This document shows, in pieces, positions 45,228 through 54,834 of a stretch of 64,000 bases of DNA. The stretch covers positions 1-64,000 of the forward strand of contig NZ_QDGA01000014.1 in assembly GCF_003347665.1 (NCBI RefSeq), given 5' to 3'. A model generated the notes under the pieces. It was not told the DNA's origin and ran no database searches. It saw nothing but the letters and a program-made list of their open reading frames with translations. Origin of the DNA: Microvirga calopogonii. GTDB taxonomy: Bacteria > Pseudomonadota > Alphaproteobacteria > Rhizobiales > Beijerinckiaceae. The stretch's first letter is position 1. Each line of letters starts with the position of its first letter. A program made the translations under genes and the position numbers.

Positions 45228-47192
45228 ATGAATCGGCAGGGTCTCAAGAAAGCGCTCATCGTTGTGCATGATCTCGTGATGACGGGCGTGGCCGTCCTCG
45301 CGACCTTCTACGTGCGCTTCGAGGGTTCGTTCCTTTACGATCGGCTCGTCCACCTTCCTGAGTTCCTGCCGCCCTTCGTCGCCTTCGCGGGCGTGGTCTA
45401 CGGGTTCTCCCAGCTCTACAGATCCAAGTGGCGCTTCGCGTCCCTCCCGGACCTGTTCAATATCTTCCGGGCGGCGACCATCCTGGCCATCACCCTGCTG
45501 GTGGTGGACTACATTCTCGTCTCGCCACAGTTCCTGGGCACCTTCTTCTTCGGCAAGATCACGATCGCCCTCTACTGGCTGATCCAGATGTTCCTGCTGG
45601 GCGGTCCGCGGCTGGCGTTCCGCTACGTGAAATATGCGCGCTCGCGCCATACGCTGCAGCGCGACGCCAGCACCCCGACCCTGCTGCTCGGGCGTGGCAG
45701 CGACATCGAAGTGATCCTGCGGGCCATCGAGGCCGGAACGGTCAAAAAGACGCAGCCCAAGGGCATCCTGTCCTGGCGTTCCGACGATCTCGGGCAGGCC
45801 ATGCGCGGCGTGCCCGTGCTGGGCACCTTTGCCGATCTCGACCAGGTCATCCAGGATTTCCACGAGCGGGGCACGCCCATCCGCCGCCTGCTCGCGACGC
45901 CGAGCGCTCTGATGCCGGAAGCACACCCGGACATGCTGCTCGCCCGCGCCCGCCGTCTCGGACTGCCGCTGGTGCGGGTCACGAGCCTGGGCGAGGGGAT
46001 GCGCGATGCCGAGCTCGCTCCGCTCGAGATCGAGGACCTGCTCCTGCGCCCGACCGTGCAGATCGACCGGAAGCGGCTCGAGACCTTCATCCGCGGCAAG
46101 CGCGTGCTGGTGACGGGCGGCGGCGGCTCCATCGGGTCGGAGATCTGCACCCGCGTGGTCGCCTTCGGGGCCAGCGACCTCATGATCCTCGAAAGCTCCG
46201 AGCCGTCCCTGCACCATATCCTCGAAAACCCGACTTTGCTGTCGAGCGACACCAACGTGGACGGCGTCATCGCCGACGTGCGCGACCGGGAGCGGGTGCG
46301 GGAGGTCATGAACGACTTCCAGCCCGAGGTGGTCTTCCATGCCGCTGCGCTCAAGCATGTTCCCTATCTCGAGAAGAACTGGACCGAGGGGATCAAGACC
46401 AACGTCTTCGGTTCGGTGAACGTGGCCGATGCGGCGGTCGAAGCCGGGGCCGACACCATCGTGATGATCTCCACCGACAAGGCCATCGATCCGGTCTCCA
46501 TGCTCGGCGCCACCAAGCGCTTCGCCGAGATGTACGGGCAGGCGCTCGACGCCGAGTTCATGGGCCGCAACGGCGCCACCCGCATCATCGCCGTGCGCTT
46601 CGGCAACGTGCTGGGTTCGGTCGGTTCCGTGGTGCCCAAGTTCAAGGCGCAGATCGCCCGCGGCGGACCGCTCACGGTCACCCATCCGGACATGGTGCGC
46701 TACTTCATGACGACCCGTGAGGCGGCGGATCTGGTGCTCACCTCCGCGTCCCACGCGGAAGAGAGCCGCGCCCTGACGGAGCGCACCAACGGCGACGAGC
46801 GCGCCTCGGTCTACGTGCTCAAGATGGGCCAGCCGGTGAAGATCTACGAACTCGCCGAGCGGATGATCCGGCTCGCCGGCTACGAGCCCGGCGAGGATAT
46901 CGAGATCCAGGTCACCGGCACGCGTCCCGGAGAGCGGTTGCACGAGATCCTCTTCGCCCGCGAGGAGCCGCGCACGGAAATCGGCATCGACGGCGTCATG
47001 GCGGCCAAGCCCATCTTCGCCGACCGCGACCGGGTCGATCAGTGGCTGCAGGTCCTCGACCGCGCCATCGCGAAGGGCGATCGCGCCTTGGCCGAGCAGG
47101 TGTTCGAGGACGCGATCCCGGAATTCAAGCGCCGGAAGCCCGCGCCCCAGCCTGTCGAGCCAGTTCAGCAAGCGCGTCTCGCGTCGAGCTGA
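45228..47192 (+). CDS. membrane-bound nucleotide-sugar 4,6-dehydratase/epimerase (WbpM/CapD/FlaA1-like)
   Basis: A 654-residue protein. The N-terminal part has about four membrane helices, followed by a first Rossmann-like domain (LLLGRGSDIEVILRAIE). The catalytic SDR domain has the NAD motif VLVTGGGGSIGSEI, DVRDRERV, FHAAALKHVP, MISTDKAIDPVSMLGATKRFAE with the Met-Lys variant of the YxxxK motif, and RFGNVLGSVGSVVP. It makes a UDP-4-keto-6-deoxy-hexose precursor for surface polysaccharide. Its 3' end overlaps the opposite-strand epimerase gene by 68 bases. Confidence 0.92.
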   Translation: MNRQGLKKALIVVHDLVMTGVAVLATFYVRFEGSFLYDRLVHLPEFLPPFVAFAGVVYGFSQLYRSKWRFASLPDLFNIFRAATILAITLLVVDYILVSPQFLGTFFFGKITIALYWLIQMFLLGGPRLAFRYVKYARSRHTLQRDASTPTLLLGRGSDIEVILRAIEAGTVKKTQPKGILSWRSDDLGQAMRGVPVLGTFADLDQVIQDFHERGTPIRRLLATPSALMPEAHPDMLLARARRLGLPLVRVTSLGEGMRDAELAPLEIEDLLLRPTVQIDRKRLETFIRGKRVLVTGGGGSIGSEICTRVVAFGASDLMILESSEPSLHHILENPTLLSSDTNVDGVIADVRDRERVREVMNDFQPEVVFHAAALKHVPYLEKNWTEGIKTNVFGSVNVADAAVEAGADTIVMISTDKAIDPVSMLGATKRFAEMYGQALDAEFMGRNGATRIIAVRFGNVLGSVGSVVPKFKAQIARGGPLTVTHPDMVRYFMTTREAADLVLTSASHAEESRALTERTNGDERASVYVLKMGQPVKIYELAERMIRLAGYEPGEDIEIQVTGTRPGERLHEILFAREEPRTEIGIDGVMAAKPIFADRDRVDQWLQVLDRAIAKGDRALAEQVFEDAIPEFKRRKPAPQPVEPVQQARLASS

Positions 47193-48066
47193 CCGGCCGC
47201 CATCCCAGGTTCCGTAGGGCTTCGGGGCTCGCGACCAGCGCGCCCGCCAGCCGTTCGTAGGCTTCGTTCCGGCCCGCAAGGGCGGCAGCTCCCTTCAGGA
47301 GGAACGACGGCACCGGGACGAGACCGGGGCCGCGCCCGAGCCCCTTGCGCAGAGCCGTGACGATTTCAGGAATCGTCACCGGTTCCGGATCGGCCACGAT
47401 GAAAGGCCGCTTCAGGGGACCTTGCGCGCGCAGCACCGTGTCCACGGCGGCCGCGAGATTGTCGAGGGAGACGAGCGAACGCTTGGCGCTCAGGCCGCCG
47501 AGGGGCAGGGGCCAAGGCGATTGCGCGAGCGCCAGAAGCGCCGCCATGTTGCCCTTCACGCCGGGGCCGTAGACGAGCACGGGGCGAAGAGCCGTCCAGT
47601 CGAGCCCGAGGGCGGAGAGGCCCCGCTCGGCTTCGAGCTTCGAACGGCCGTAGGGATCGGTGGGGCGGGGCTCCCGGGCTTCGGTCAGAATGCCCTCCGC
47701 CGTCGGGCCGGTCTGGGCCCGGATCGAGGACAGGAATACGAAGCGCTTCACGCCCGCCCGCTCGGCCGCCTGGGCGAGCTTCACGGTCGCCTCGGTGTTG
47801 ATGGTCCGGTAATCGTCCTCCGGCCGTCCCGACATGGCATGGGCGAGACCCGCCGAGTGGATCACCATGTCCACGTCGCGAAGCGCCGCCGCCATGTTGT
47901 GCGGGGAGGCGATATCGCCGATCACCGCGCTCGACGCGCCGGCGGGCACCTCCGAGGGGCGGCGCAGCAGCACCCGGACCCGGTAGCCGCGCCTGGGCAG
48001 CTCGTTGAGGAGATGTCGTCCGATGAAACCCGTGGCGCCGGTCAGGGCAATCAGGGGTGCATTCAT
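47125..48066 (-). CDS. NAD-dependent sugar epimerase/dehydratase (extended SDR)
   Basis: A 313-residue SDR with ALTGATGFIGRHLLNEL, VIGDI, VIHSAGLAHA, FLSSIRA and the catalytic YGRSKLEAER. It is typical of UDP-GlcNAc/GalNAc-type 4-reductases or epimerases in O-antigen clusters, where it often follows a WecA-like transferase, as here. The last 68 bases overlap the convergent CapD-like gene. Its ATG overlaps the stop of the upstream transferase gene (ATGA). Confidence 0.88.
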   Translation of the reverse strand: MNAPLIALTGATGFIGRHLLNELPRRGYRVRVLLRRPSEVPAGASSAVIGDIASPHNMAAALRDVDMVIHSAGLAHAMSGRPEDDYRTINTEATVKLAQAAERAGVKRFVFLSSIRAQTGPTAEGILTEAREPRPTDPYGRSKLEAERGLSALGLDWTALRPVLVYGPGVKGNMAALLALAQSPWPLPLGGLSAKRSLVSLDNLAAAVDTVLRAQGPLKRPFIVADPEPVTIPEIVTALRKGLGRGPGLVPVPSFLLKGAAALAGRNEAYERLAGALVASPEALRNLGWRPVSSTRDALAELARQAGARASGA

Positions 48067-49154
48067 CGGGAAACCTCCAAAGGTACTGACACGCGGGGAC
48101 GCGAGAAACGCCTGAGAACCAGGCCGACGAGAACGGCGCCAAGGCTAAGCGCCGCGATCTGCACCGCGCCCGAGGACCAGACAAGGGTCATAGCGGCGAG
48201 ACCGGCCAGGACAAGGTTGAGTCCGAAAACATGGGCGTTGACCTGGAGGACCGAGAAGCCGTTGTCGGTGGCCTTCTGGTAGAAATGGCTGCGATGCGCC
48301 TCCCACACCTTCTCACGTCGCGCGAGGCGGCGCAGCAGGGTGATCGTGGCATCCATCAGGTAATAGAGCGGCAGCAGGATCGCGGCCGCGAGCGCCCCGG
48401 TCCCGGCGAGCTGCAGCAGCATCCAGCCGACGAGAAGCCCAATAGGCAACGAGCCTACGTCGCCGAGGAAAAGGCGGGCGACTGGCTTGTTGAACGGGGC
48501 GAAGCCGAGGAGGGCGCCGCAGAGGCAGGCTGCAACGAAAACGGTAGGCATGTCTGTGATGAAGCCGAGGCACGCGAGAAAGCCCGTGATCGGCACCATC
48601 TCGGAGACAGTAATCCAGTCGAGACCGTCCATGAAGTTGACGAGATTCACGAACCACACACCGCCGAAAACGAGAAGGGCGAACTCGATGCCCTCAGGAA
48701 TCCAGTTGGGGAGGATGCGGTTGCCTGTGGCCATAACGACCGCGGCCACCGCCAGGATCTGCAACAGCAGGCGATGCATGGCGGGCAGGGGGCGAATATC
48801 GTCGACGGCGCCCACTACCGCAAGGCCGATGGCGGCGATCAGAACGACCCAGACAAAGCGGAAACCAAGTCCGCTGCCCCAATTCAGCTTGATGTCGGGC
48901 GCGAGGGTGAAGGCAAGGATGGCAACCGGAATAATCGTTGCGCCAAGAACTGCGATGCCCCCGCCTTGCGGTGTTGGAATGCGGTGGCTTGAGCGGGCAT
49001 TAGGCCGGGCAAGGGCATAGCGCTGGAGCAGCGGCATGAGGATTATGATCAATGCCGCCGACAGCAGCCCGGAAAGAACCATGAGGCCGAGAAGCACGCT
49101 TTCGCGTTCGAGCGGGCCCAGGATGCCCAAAGCGAGATTCCTCACAGAGTCCAT
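48063..49154 (-). CDS. glycosyltransferase family 4, WecA/MraY-type polyprenyl-phosphate sugar-phosphate transferase
   Basis: A 363-residue membrane enzyme with about ten helices. Motifs are SSHRIPTPQGGGIAVL, VVGAVDDIRPLPAMHRLLLQ, VNLVNFMDGLDWIT with the catalytic aspartate region, RLFLGDVGSLPIGLLVG, and the terminal AHRSHFYQKATDNG. It starts the lipid-linked repeat by moving a sugar-1-phosphate to undecaprenyl phosphate. It is operonic: one base after the upstream epimerase stop, and a four-base overlap with the downstream epimerase gene. Confidence 0.92.
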   Translation of the reverse strand: MDSVRNLALGILGPLERESVLLGLMVLSGLLSAALIIILMPLLQRYALARPNARSSHRIPTPQGGGIAVLGATIIPVAILAFTLAPDIKLNWGSGLGFRFVWVVLIAAIGLAVVGAVDDIRPLPAMHRLLLQILAVAAVVMATGNRILPNWIPEGIEFALLVFGGVWFVNLVNFMDGLDWITVSEMVPITGFLACLGFITDMPTVFVAACLCGALLGFAPFNKPVARLFLGDVGSLPIGLLVGWMLLQLAGTGALAAAILLPLYYLMDATITLLRRLARREKVWEAHRSHFYQKATDNGFSVLQVNAHVFGLNLVLAGLAAMTLVWSSGAVQIAALSLGAVLVGLVLRRFSRPRVSVPLEVSR

Positions 49155-49155
49155 C

Positions 49156-50163
<1,008 letters not shown>

Positions 50164-50199
50164 GAAAAGGCCTGCCTGATGAGTGGCGGGCACCTTATC

Positions 50200-50232
50200 G
50201 CATCATACGGAAAAGTGGACCCGGTTTTCGGC
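50200..50232. repeat. half copy of the GCATC/AAAAGTGG repeat
   Basis: GCATCATACGGAAAAGTGG followed by CCGGTTTTC matches one half of the palindromes at 20333 and 25674. Confidence 0.55.
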
Positions 50233-50256
50233 AGGGACTCAATTCGACGTTCTCCT

Positions 50257-50441
50257 GTCATTCCGGGCGCGCGCCGGAGGCGTGGAGACCTATAACCGCT
50301 GGCAGTGCGAGAAGAGTCGGGATGCGGCGCGCTATCTTGAGCCGTTGTGTTTATGGGTTCCGGGTTCGCCTGCGGCGTCCCGGAATGACAAGCGCCGCGT
50401 CTCTCCAAGCGAGATCACCGGCACAAGGCCGGTGATGACGT
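50257..50441. repeat. two palindromic repeats upstream of the polysaccharide operon
   Basis: A GTCATTCCGGG...CCCGGAATGAC inverted repeat spans 50257-50389. A smaller ATCACCGGC...GCCGGTGATGACG hairpin follows at 50413-50441. The families are those of 9766 and 5440. Confidence 0.75.
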
Positions 50442-50715
50442 GGTGGAGAATGCGTCGGGCCATTGACCCCGCACCCCTGTTGCGTGTTACCTCGTCGCCG
50501 GAGCCGGACGCATCCGGTTCCGGGGCGTGAGAACCCCGATCCGAGGCGGCCGGTATCGGCCGTCAACGATGCCTTCCCAACCTCACGGTCGGGGAGGCGA
50601 TGGCGCATGTCCAGGGCGAAAGCCTAAAGGTCATCGCGGCCGCCCTCGGACGGCTTCTCAACTCCCCGGCCACCAGCTCCCGCTGGTGGTCGCCTCGCTC
50701 AAGGGAGTTGTCGCG

Positions 50716-51048
50716 ATGGAGCAGCCTTATTCCGCATGGGCCGATTGGCTCTCGAAGTTCCACACCTGGCCCGAACTCATCCAGGCGCTCTGGCTCGTCA
50801 GCGTGCCGCTGACCTTCATCGGCGCCACATGGCTGCTGATGCGCGGCCTGCGCGATCTCATCCCCGCGCTCTCGCGTCGCCGCTGGCGCGGGCACCTTAT
50901 CTACGGCGTGTATCAAGATCCGCAGGGCCGCTGGATGGTCTATTGGCACGGGCGCCAGCCACAGGAAGTGGACTGGACCAACCCGCCACCCGAACTGATC
51001 GGGCGAGGGCAGGTGGTGCAGGGCGTCTTTCGCAGGCCGGAGGGGTGA
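50716..51048 (+). CDS. small single-helix membrane protein, function unknown
   Basis: A 110-residue protein with one hydrophobic helix (LIQALWLVSVPLTFIGATWLLM) and a tryptophan-rich polar C-terminus (WMVYWHGRQPQEVDWTNPPPEL). GGGAG lies eight bases before the ATG at 50716. It resembles no family I can name. It is convergent with the MBL-fold gene. Confidence 0.6.
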   Translation: MEQPYSAWADWLSKFHTWPELIQALWLVSVPLTFIGATWLLMRGLRDLIPALSRRRWRGHLIYGVYQDPQGRWMVYWHGRQPQEVDWTNPPPELIGRGQVVQGVFRRPEG

Positions 51049-51079
51049 AGCTTCGAACGACTGACCGGCGCACCGCTGC

Positions 51080-52018
51080 TCAGGTCGCGAAGTCCTTCAT
51101 GGCGGCGGATCGTGCCTCCTCGGCTTCTGTGGGATGTGCCGCACAGTCGCTGTGCAGGTCGTCCTCCACCGGTTCGAAAACGAAGGACTGGCGCTCGCGC
51201 GCCATGAAGGCTGTGGGCATGATGGCCTGCATCTCGGCCTCGGCGGCTCTCAGGAAAGAATCGTCGTGGCCGGGATAGAGGTGGAAGATCGCCAATGCCT
51301 TCACGCCGGCGCTCTGCGCCAGCTCGACACCCTTCTGCCAGGTGGAATGGCCCCAGCCGCGGCAATACGAATATTCGGCGTCGGAGAACATGCCGTCGAA
51401 GACCATCAGGTCGGTATTGCGCACGAATTCCGCGAGGCTGGGATCGGGCCAGGGGTCGCTGTGTTCCACATCGCTGATGTAGCAGATGCTCCGGCCCCGA
51501 TGGCTGATGCGGAAACCCGTGGCGCCGCCGGGATGGTTCAGGAGGTGGGTCTCGATCCGCGCTCCGTCGTCGAGGACGAGTGGGTCGCCCGCTCTGAAGC
51601 CGTGATGCTCGAAACGGGCGGGAAGCTGGCCGAGGCGTACCGGAAAAAGCGGCGGAGCGAAGATGCGGTTCAAGGGCTCCATCGCGCTTTCCCCGTCCAG
51701 GTGGCCGCAGTAGGTGCGGATCACACGCTCCTTGGCGAGAAGGGCGGGCTTGAAGAAGGGAAGGCCGCTGATGTGGTCGAGATGAAGATGGCTCAGGAGA
51801 ATGTCGATCTTCTCGGGCGCGGTGGCGCCGAGTTCCGTGCCCAGAGCCGAGAGACCGGTTCCCGCATCGAGGATGAACAGGCGTTCTCCGCAGCGGACTT
51901 CGACGCACGGCGTATGCGAGCCGAACTCGACGAATTGGGGGCCGGATGCGCAGGTGGAGCCGCGAATGCCCCAGAACCGGACCCGCAACGCGTCAGAGGA
52001 TGCAACACGCCTTACCAT
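51080..52018 (-). CDS. MBL-fold metallo-hydrolase
   Basis: A 312-residue metallo-beta-lactamase-fold hydrolase. The N-terminal RVRFWGIRGSTCASGP and the metal motif LLSHLHLDHISGLPFF are followed by LNHPGGATGFRI, YISDVEHSD and FHLYPGHDD. The WGIRGS start is shared with a subgroup of MBL proteins often fused to or found beside response regulators. The substrate is not known; phosphodiesters such as cyclic nucleotides are possible. Confidence 0.87.
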   Translation of the reverse strand: MVRRVASSDALRVRFWGIRGSTCASGPQFVEFGSHTPCVEVRCGERLFILDAGTGLSALGTELGATAPEKIDILLSHLHLDHISGLPFFKPALLAKERVIRTYCGHLDGESAMEPLNRIFAPPLFPVRLGQLPARFEHHGFRAGDPLVLDDGARIETHLLNHPGGATGFRISHRGRSICYISDVEHSDPWPDPSLAEFVRNTDLMVFDGMFSDAEYSYCRGWGHSTWQKGVELAQSAGVKALAIFHLYPGHDDSFLRAAEAEMQAIMPTAFMARERQSFVFEPVEDDLHSDCAAHPTEAEEARSAAMKDFAT

Positions 52019-52112
52019 CTCTGGATCATGACCAATCGAAAACCCTGCTTATGTGCGCTGGCGCACATCGATAAGCTGCCCCCGAGCGGGACGGCAGGTC
52101 AAGGTAAATATA

Positions 52113-54647
52113 TCACGCACTCAGCGCCTCGAGAGGTCTGGTGCGGCGATCCACCACCGGCTCGCCCCGCTCGAAATGGATAACGACATCGAAGGGCGGT
52201 TGATCCATGGCCGGCGAGATCGACGGCGTCACGAGGATCAGCCCGCGTCCGACGAAGGCACGGCGAAGGTTGGTGACGAGCCTGTCGGCGGCGGGTCCGG
52301 GCAGGCCGTCGAGAGCCCGCTGCACCACGAGAATGCTCGGCCGGCGCACGAGCCCGCGCACCAGATCGACGGCTGCGACCTCGGTCAAGGTAAGGTCGTC
52401 GCCCTGCGGATCGACGGGCGTGTCGAGCCCGATGCGCGACACCTCGCCGTCGAGGCCCCGCTGCGTCAGGATGCGGCGCGTCACCTCCTGCACCGCCTCG
52501 AGAGCGCCGGCCTGATCGGCCACGATGCGTCCGAAGAGCAGGTTGTCCTGGATGCTGGCCGCCGCACAGAAACGTCCCTCGTCATAGAACTCGATCGAGG
52601 ATTTCAGGCTCACCGGCAGCATGCGGGCGAAATCCGCGCGGGCGACGAGGATCTGCTCTTCCATGGCGGGTTCGAGCAGGCCGAGGCGATGCCGGCTTTC
52701 ATTGTAACGCAGGGCGAGGCCGATCAGGCGCTCCCGGTCCCGCGAGGTCTGGTCGCTGCGCCGCTGCTCGTTCCTGCGGTCGACGAGATCCTGAAAATAG
52801 GGACGGTCCGCCGCCGAGAAGAACGAGAAGCGCTCGAAGAGCGGGGATCCATCCGGAATGTCGGAGAAGATCTCGATCATGCTCGTGGCAATCGACAGCC
52901 CCATCCGGGCCAGCGGCTTGGTCAGCTCGTTGGCCTCCAGGATCGCCCGGACGAAGGGATGGCTCGACAGGCGGTCTTCCTGAAAGGAATCCCCGATCGG
53001 CTTCCCGAAGAGCAGGTTCTCGCCGATGGTTGCATAGCGGTTGTAGCGCGTGGCGCTGAAGGGATCGACGAAGCGGTCGATCTGTTCGGCGGCGAGCGCC
53101 GCCTGCACGGCGCCGCGTGCTTCCACGATGGCGGCGGCCAGCTTCGGCTCCCGCTCCGGATCGATGGTTCCCGAAAGGCCGCGGGCATGGGTCAGGCGGT
53201 CGAGGCCCGTGACCGCGATGGCCTCGGAGAGGCGGTGCTGGAGCTCGCCCTCCGGGGCCGAGGCGCCGTAGAGCAGATTGTCCCTCAGGCTGCCCTCGAT
53301 CAGCACCGTGCTGCCCGTGAAGGCGATGCGCCGGCTGCGTTCCACCGGATCGGCGGCGGAGAGTTCGATGCCTCCATAGGTGAGACGACCGAAGGACGGA
53401 GGAATCTGGCCGCTCATGAGGGCCGCGAGAAGTCGCGGGCCCGCATCCCCGTCGCCGACCAGGGCCACGTGGGACGGGAAGGCGAGGTTCAGGTTGACCG
53501 AGGTCACCCGCGCGCCGCTGGCGGGATCGTAGGCCGAGACGCCCTGGGCGACGAGCGCGCCGCTGTCGGGCAGGACGGCCTTGCCCTTCAGGGCCGCGCG
53601 CAGCTTCAGCGGTCCCAATCCCTTGCCGAGATCGATGAGAAGCGCCCGCGCTCTCAAGGCAAGCCGGTGCCACTGGACCACCTCCCGGGTGCCGTAGGCG
53701 GCGAGCGCCGCCGCGAGCACGCAGGCCGCCACCGTTCCGGCCGTGATGGGACGCTCCTGCGAGAACCACGCGCCGAGGGCCAGGATCGACAAAGGAGCGA
53801 CCATGAGCACGGCCGCGGAGGCCGCTTCGGCCAAGGCCAGGCGGTATTCCCACCGCATCACGGGCCGATGGCTCAGCACCAGCGCCTCGCGTACCCGGTT
53901 CCGCTCGTAAGGGGCGGTGCCGTGAGCGCGCAGAGCCGGGATGCGATGCTCCAGATCCGCGAACACGTTCTCCGCCTCGTCGCCCTCCCGGTGCCGGGCG
54001 GCGGTGGCATCGAAGCGCAGCAGGGAGCGGCGGGCGCTCACGACCGCACCCAGCGTCAGGACCACCGCGAGGGCGACGCCGAGGTGCCAGTCCATGACGA
54101 ACACATAGGCGCAGGCAAGCCCGATCATGCCGCCGAGCTTCACCGGCATGAGAAGGCTCGAGCCCAGCACGCCGCTTTCCCGGGCCAGTCCGCGGCCGGC
54201 CAGGGCCGTCACCATGGCGACCTCGTCATGGGAGGCGGACGGCACCTTGAGGATGACGTCGAGGGCCGCCGACTGGGTCTTCGTGAGCATCCTCAGGCCG
54301 ATCCCGACCACCAGCCATTCGAAGCCGACCAGAATCAGGCCGAGAAGAAGGGGAACGAGCAGGATGCCGGCGATCGATGCCAGCGCGAAGGCCTGAGGTC
54401 CCAGCAGGAAGCCCGGAAACAGCACGATGGGATCGGCCCGGAGATCGGCCGGCGGCGCGATGGCGATCCGCAGGAACGACGCCGGCGCGTTCCAGCCGCC
54501 CGCTCCCCCGGTCGCCCGGTCGACGATGACGTGGACGAGGTCGAAGCCCACGAGGATCAAAAGGCCCGCCAGGGCCAGAAGACCAAATCCGACGAGATGA
54601 CGGACAGGAGATGTTTTCCACGCCAGGCGCAGCGGATCGCGCTCCAC
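52113..54647 (-). CDS. ABC-transporter-like membrane protein with degenerate ATPase motifs
   Basis: An 844-residue protein with membrane helices over about residues 1-330 and an NBD-like domain after 370. Every ATPase motif is altered. The Walker A position reads VGDGDAGPRLL (about 397-407, no GKS/T), the signature position DDLTLTEVAA (about 750), the Walker B position ILVVQRALDG (about 772, no D-E), and the H-loop position VTPS. A long insert separates the halves. A motif like ABC exporters' TIRENIAYG occurs three times: SLRDNLLYG (453), TIGENLLFG (540) and SIQDNLLFG (698). GTG 54647 is chosen because GGGAG lies five bases upstream. It follows an RTX gene on the same strand. Transport by its own ATP hydrolysis is unlikely. 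Confidence 0.75.
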   Translation of the reverse strand: MERDPLRLAWKTSPVRHLVGFGLLALAGLLILVGFDLVHVIVDRATGGAGGWNAPASFLRIAIAPPADLRADPIVLFPGFLLGPQAFALASIAGILLVPLLLGLILVGFEWLVVGIGLRMLTKTQSAALDVILKVPSASHDEVAMVTALAGRGLARESGVLGSSLLMPVKLGGMIGLACAYVFVMDWHLGVALAVVLTLGAVVSARRSLLRFDATAARHREGDEAENVFADLEHRIPALRAHGTAPYERNRVREALVLSHRPVMRWEYRLALAEAASAAVLMVAPLSILALGAWFSQERPITAGTVAACVLAAALAAYGTREVVQWHRLALRARALLIDLGKGLGPLKLRAALKGKAVLPDSGALVAQGVSAYDPASGARVTSVNLNLAFPSHVALVGDGDAGPRLLAALMSGQIPPSFGRLTYGGIELSAADPVERSRRIAFTGSTVLIEGSLRDNLLYGASAPEGELQHRLSEAIAVTGLDRLTHARGLSGTIDPEREPKLAAAIVEARGAVQAALAAEQIDRFVDPFSATRYNRYATIGENLLFGKPIGDSFQEDRLSSHPFVRAILEANELTKPLARMGLSIATSMIEIFSDIPDGSPLFERFSFFSAADRPYFQDLVDRRNEQRRSDQTSRDRERLIGLALRYNESRHRLGLLEPAMEEQILVARADFARMLPVSLKSSIEFYDEGRFCAAASIQDNLLFGRIVADQAGALEAVQEVTRRILTQRGLDGEVSRIGLDTPVDPQGDDLTLTEVAAVDLVRGLVRRPSILVVQRALDGLPGPAADRLVTNLRRAFVGRGLILVTPSISPAMDQPPFDVVIHFERGEPVVDRRTRPLEALSA

Positions 54648-54834
54648 GACAACTCCCAAGGACGACTCCAACGATCAGGTTCAGGTGACGGAGATGGAAC
54701 CTAATGCATTTTTTGCCGAATGGGACGACCTTGGCCGTTAAAAAGTGCGTTGCAGCACAAGACGGCTCGAATAAGCCGGAGGGAGAGCAGCCTCGGAGGC
54801 AGGCTCATGAAGGGCCGGCATGGCGTTTCGCCCG

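Larger units (their letters stand above)
50164..50715. other. 552-base intergenic region, mostly repeats
   Basis: The first 280 bases are palindromic repeats (see separate entries). The remaining 50442-50715 shows several GC-rich stems, such as TTCCGGGGC...CCCCG and GGCCGGTATCGGCC, but no gene and no riboswitch I can recognise. A promoter for the small protein at 50716 is expected here. Confidence 0.5.

Noticed and set aside
45162-47279. 705-codon minus-strand open frame opposite the CapD-like gene
   Set aside because: Antisense shadow. The + strand carries the NAD motif and the Met-Lys catalytic segment.
50442-50715. Stem-rich stretch considered as a riboswitch or small RNA
   Set aside because: Several GC-rich stems can be drawn, but none matches the conserved cores of the TPP, cobalamin, SAM or SRP RNAs that I compared by eye.
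52053-54704. 883-codon + strand open frame opposite the ABC-like gene
   Set aside because: I considered it because the ABC-like protein has degenerate motifs. However, the minus-strand protein has real membrane helices, a good ribosome binding site and NBD-like order, whereas the + frame is Arg/Gly/His-rich with no structure.
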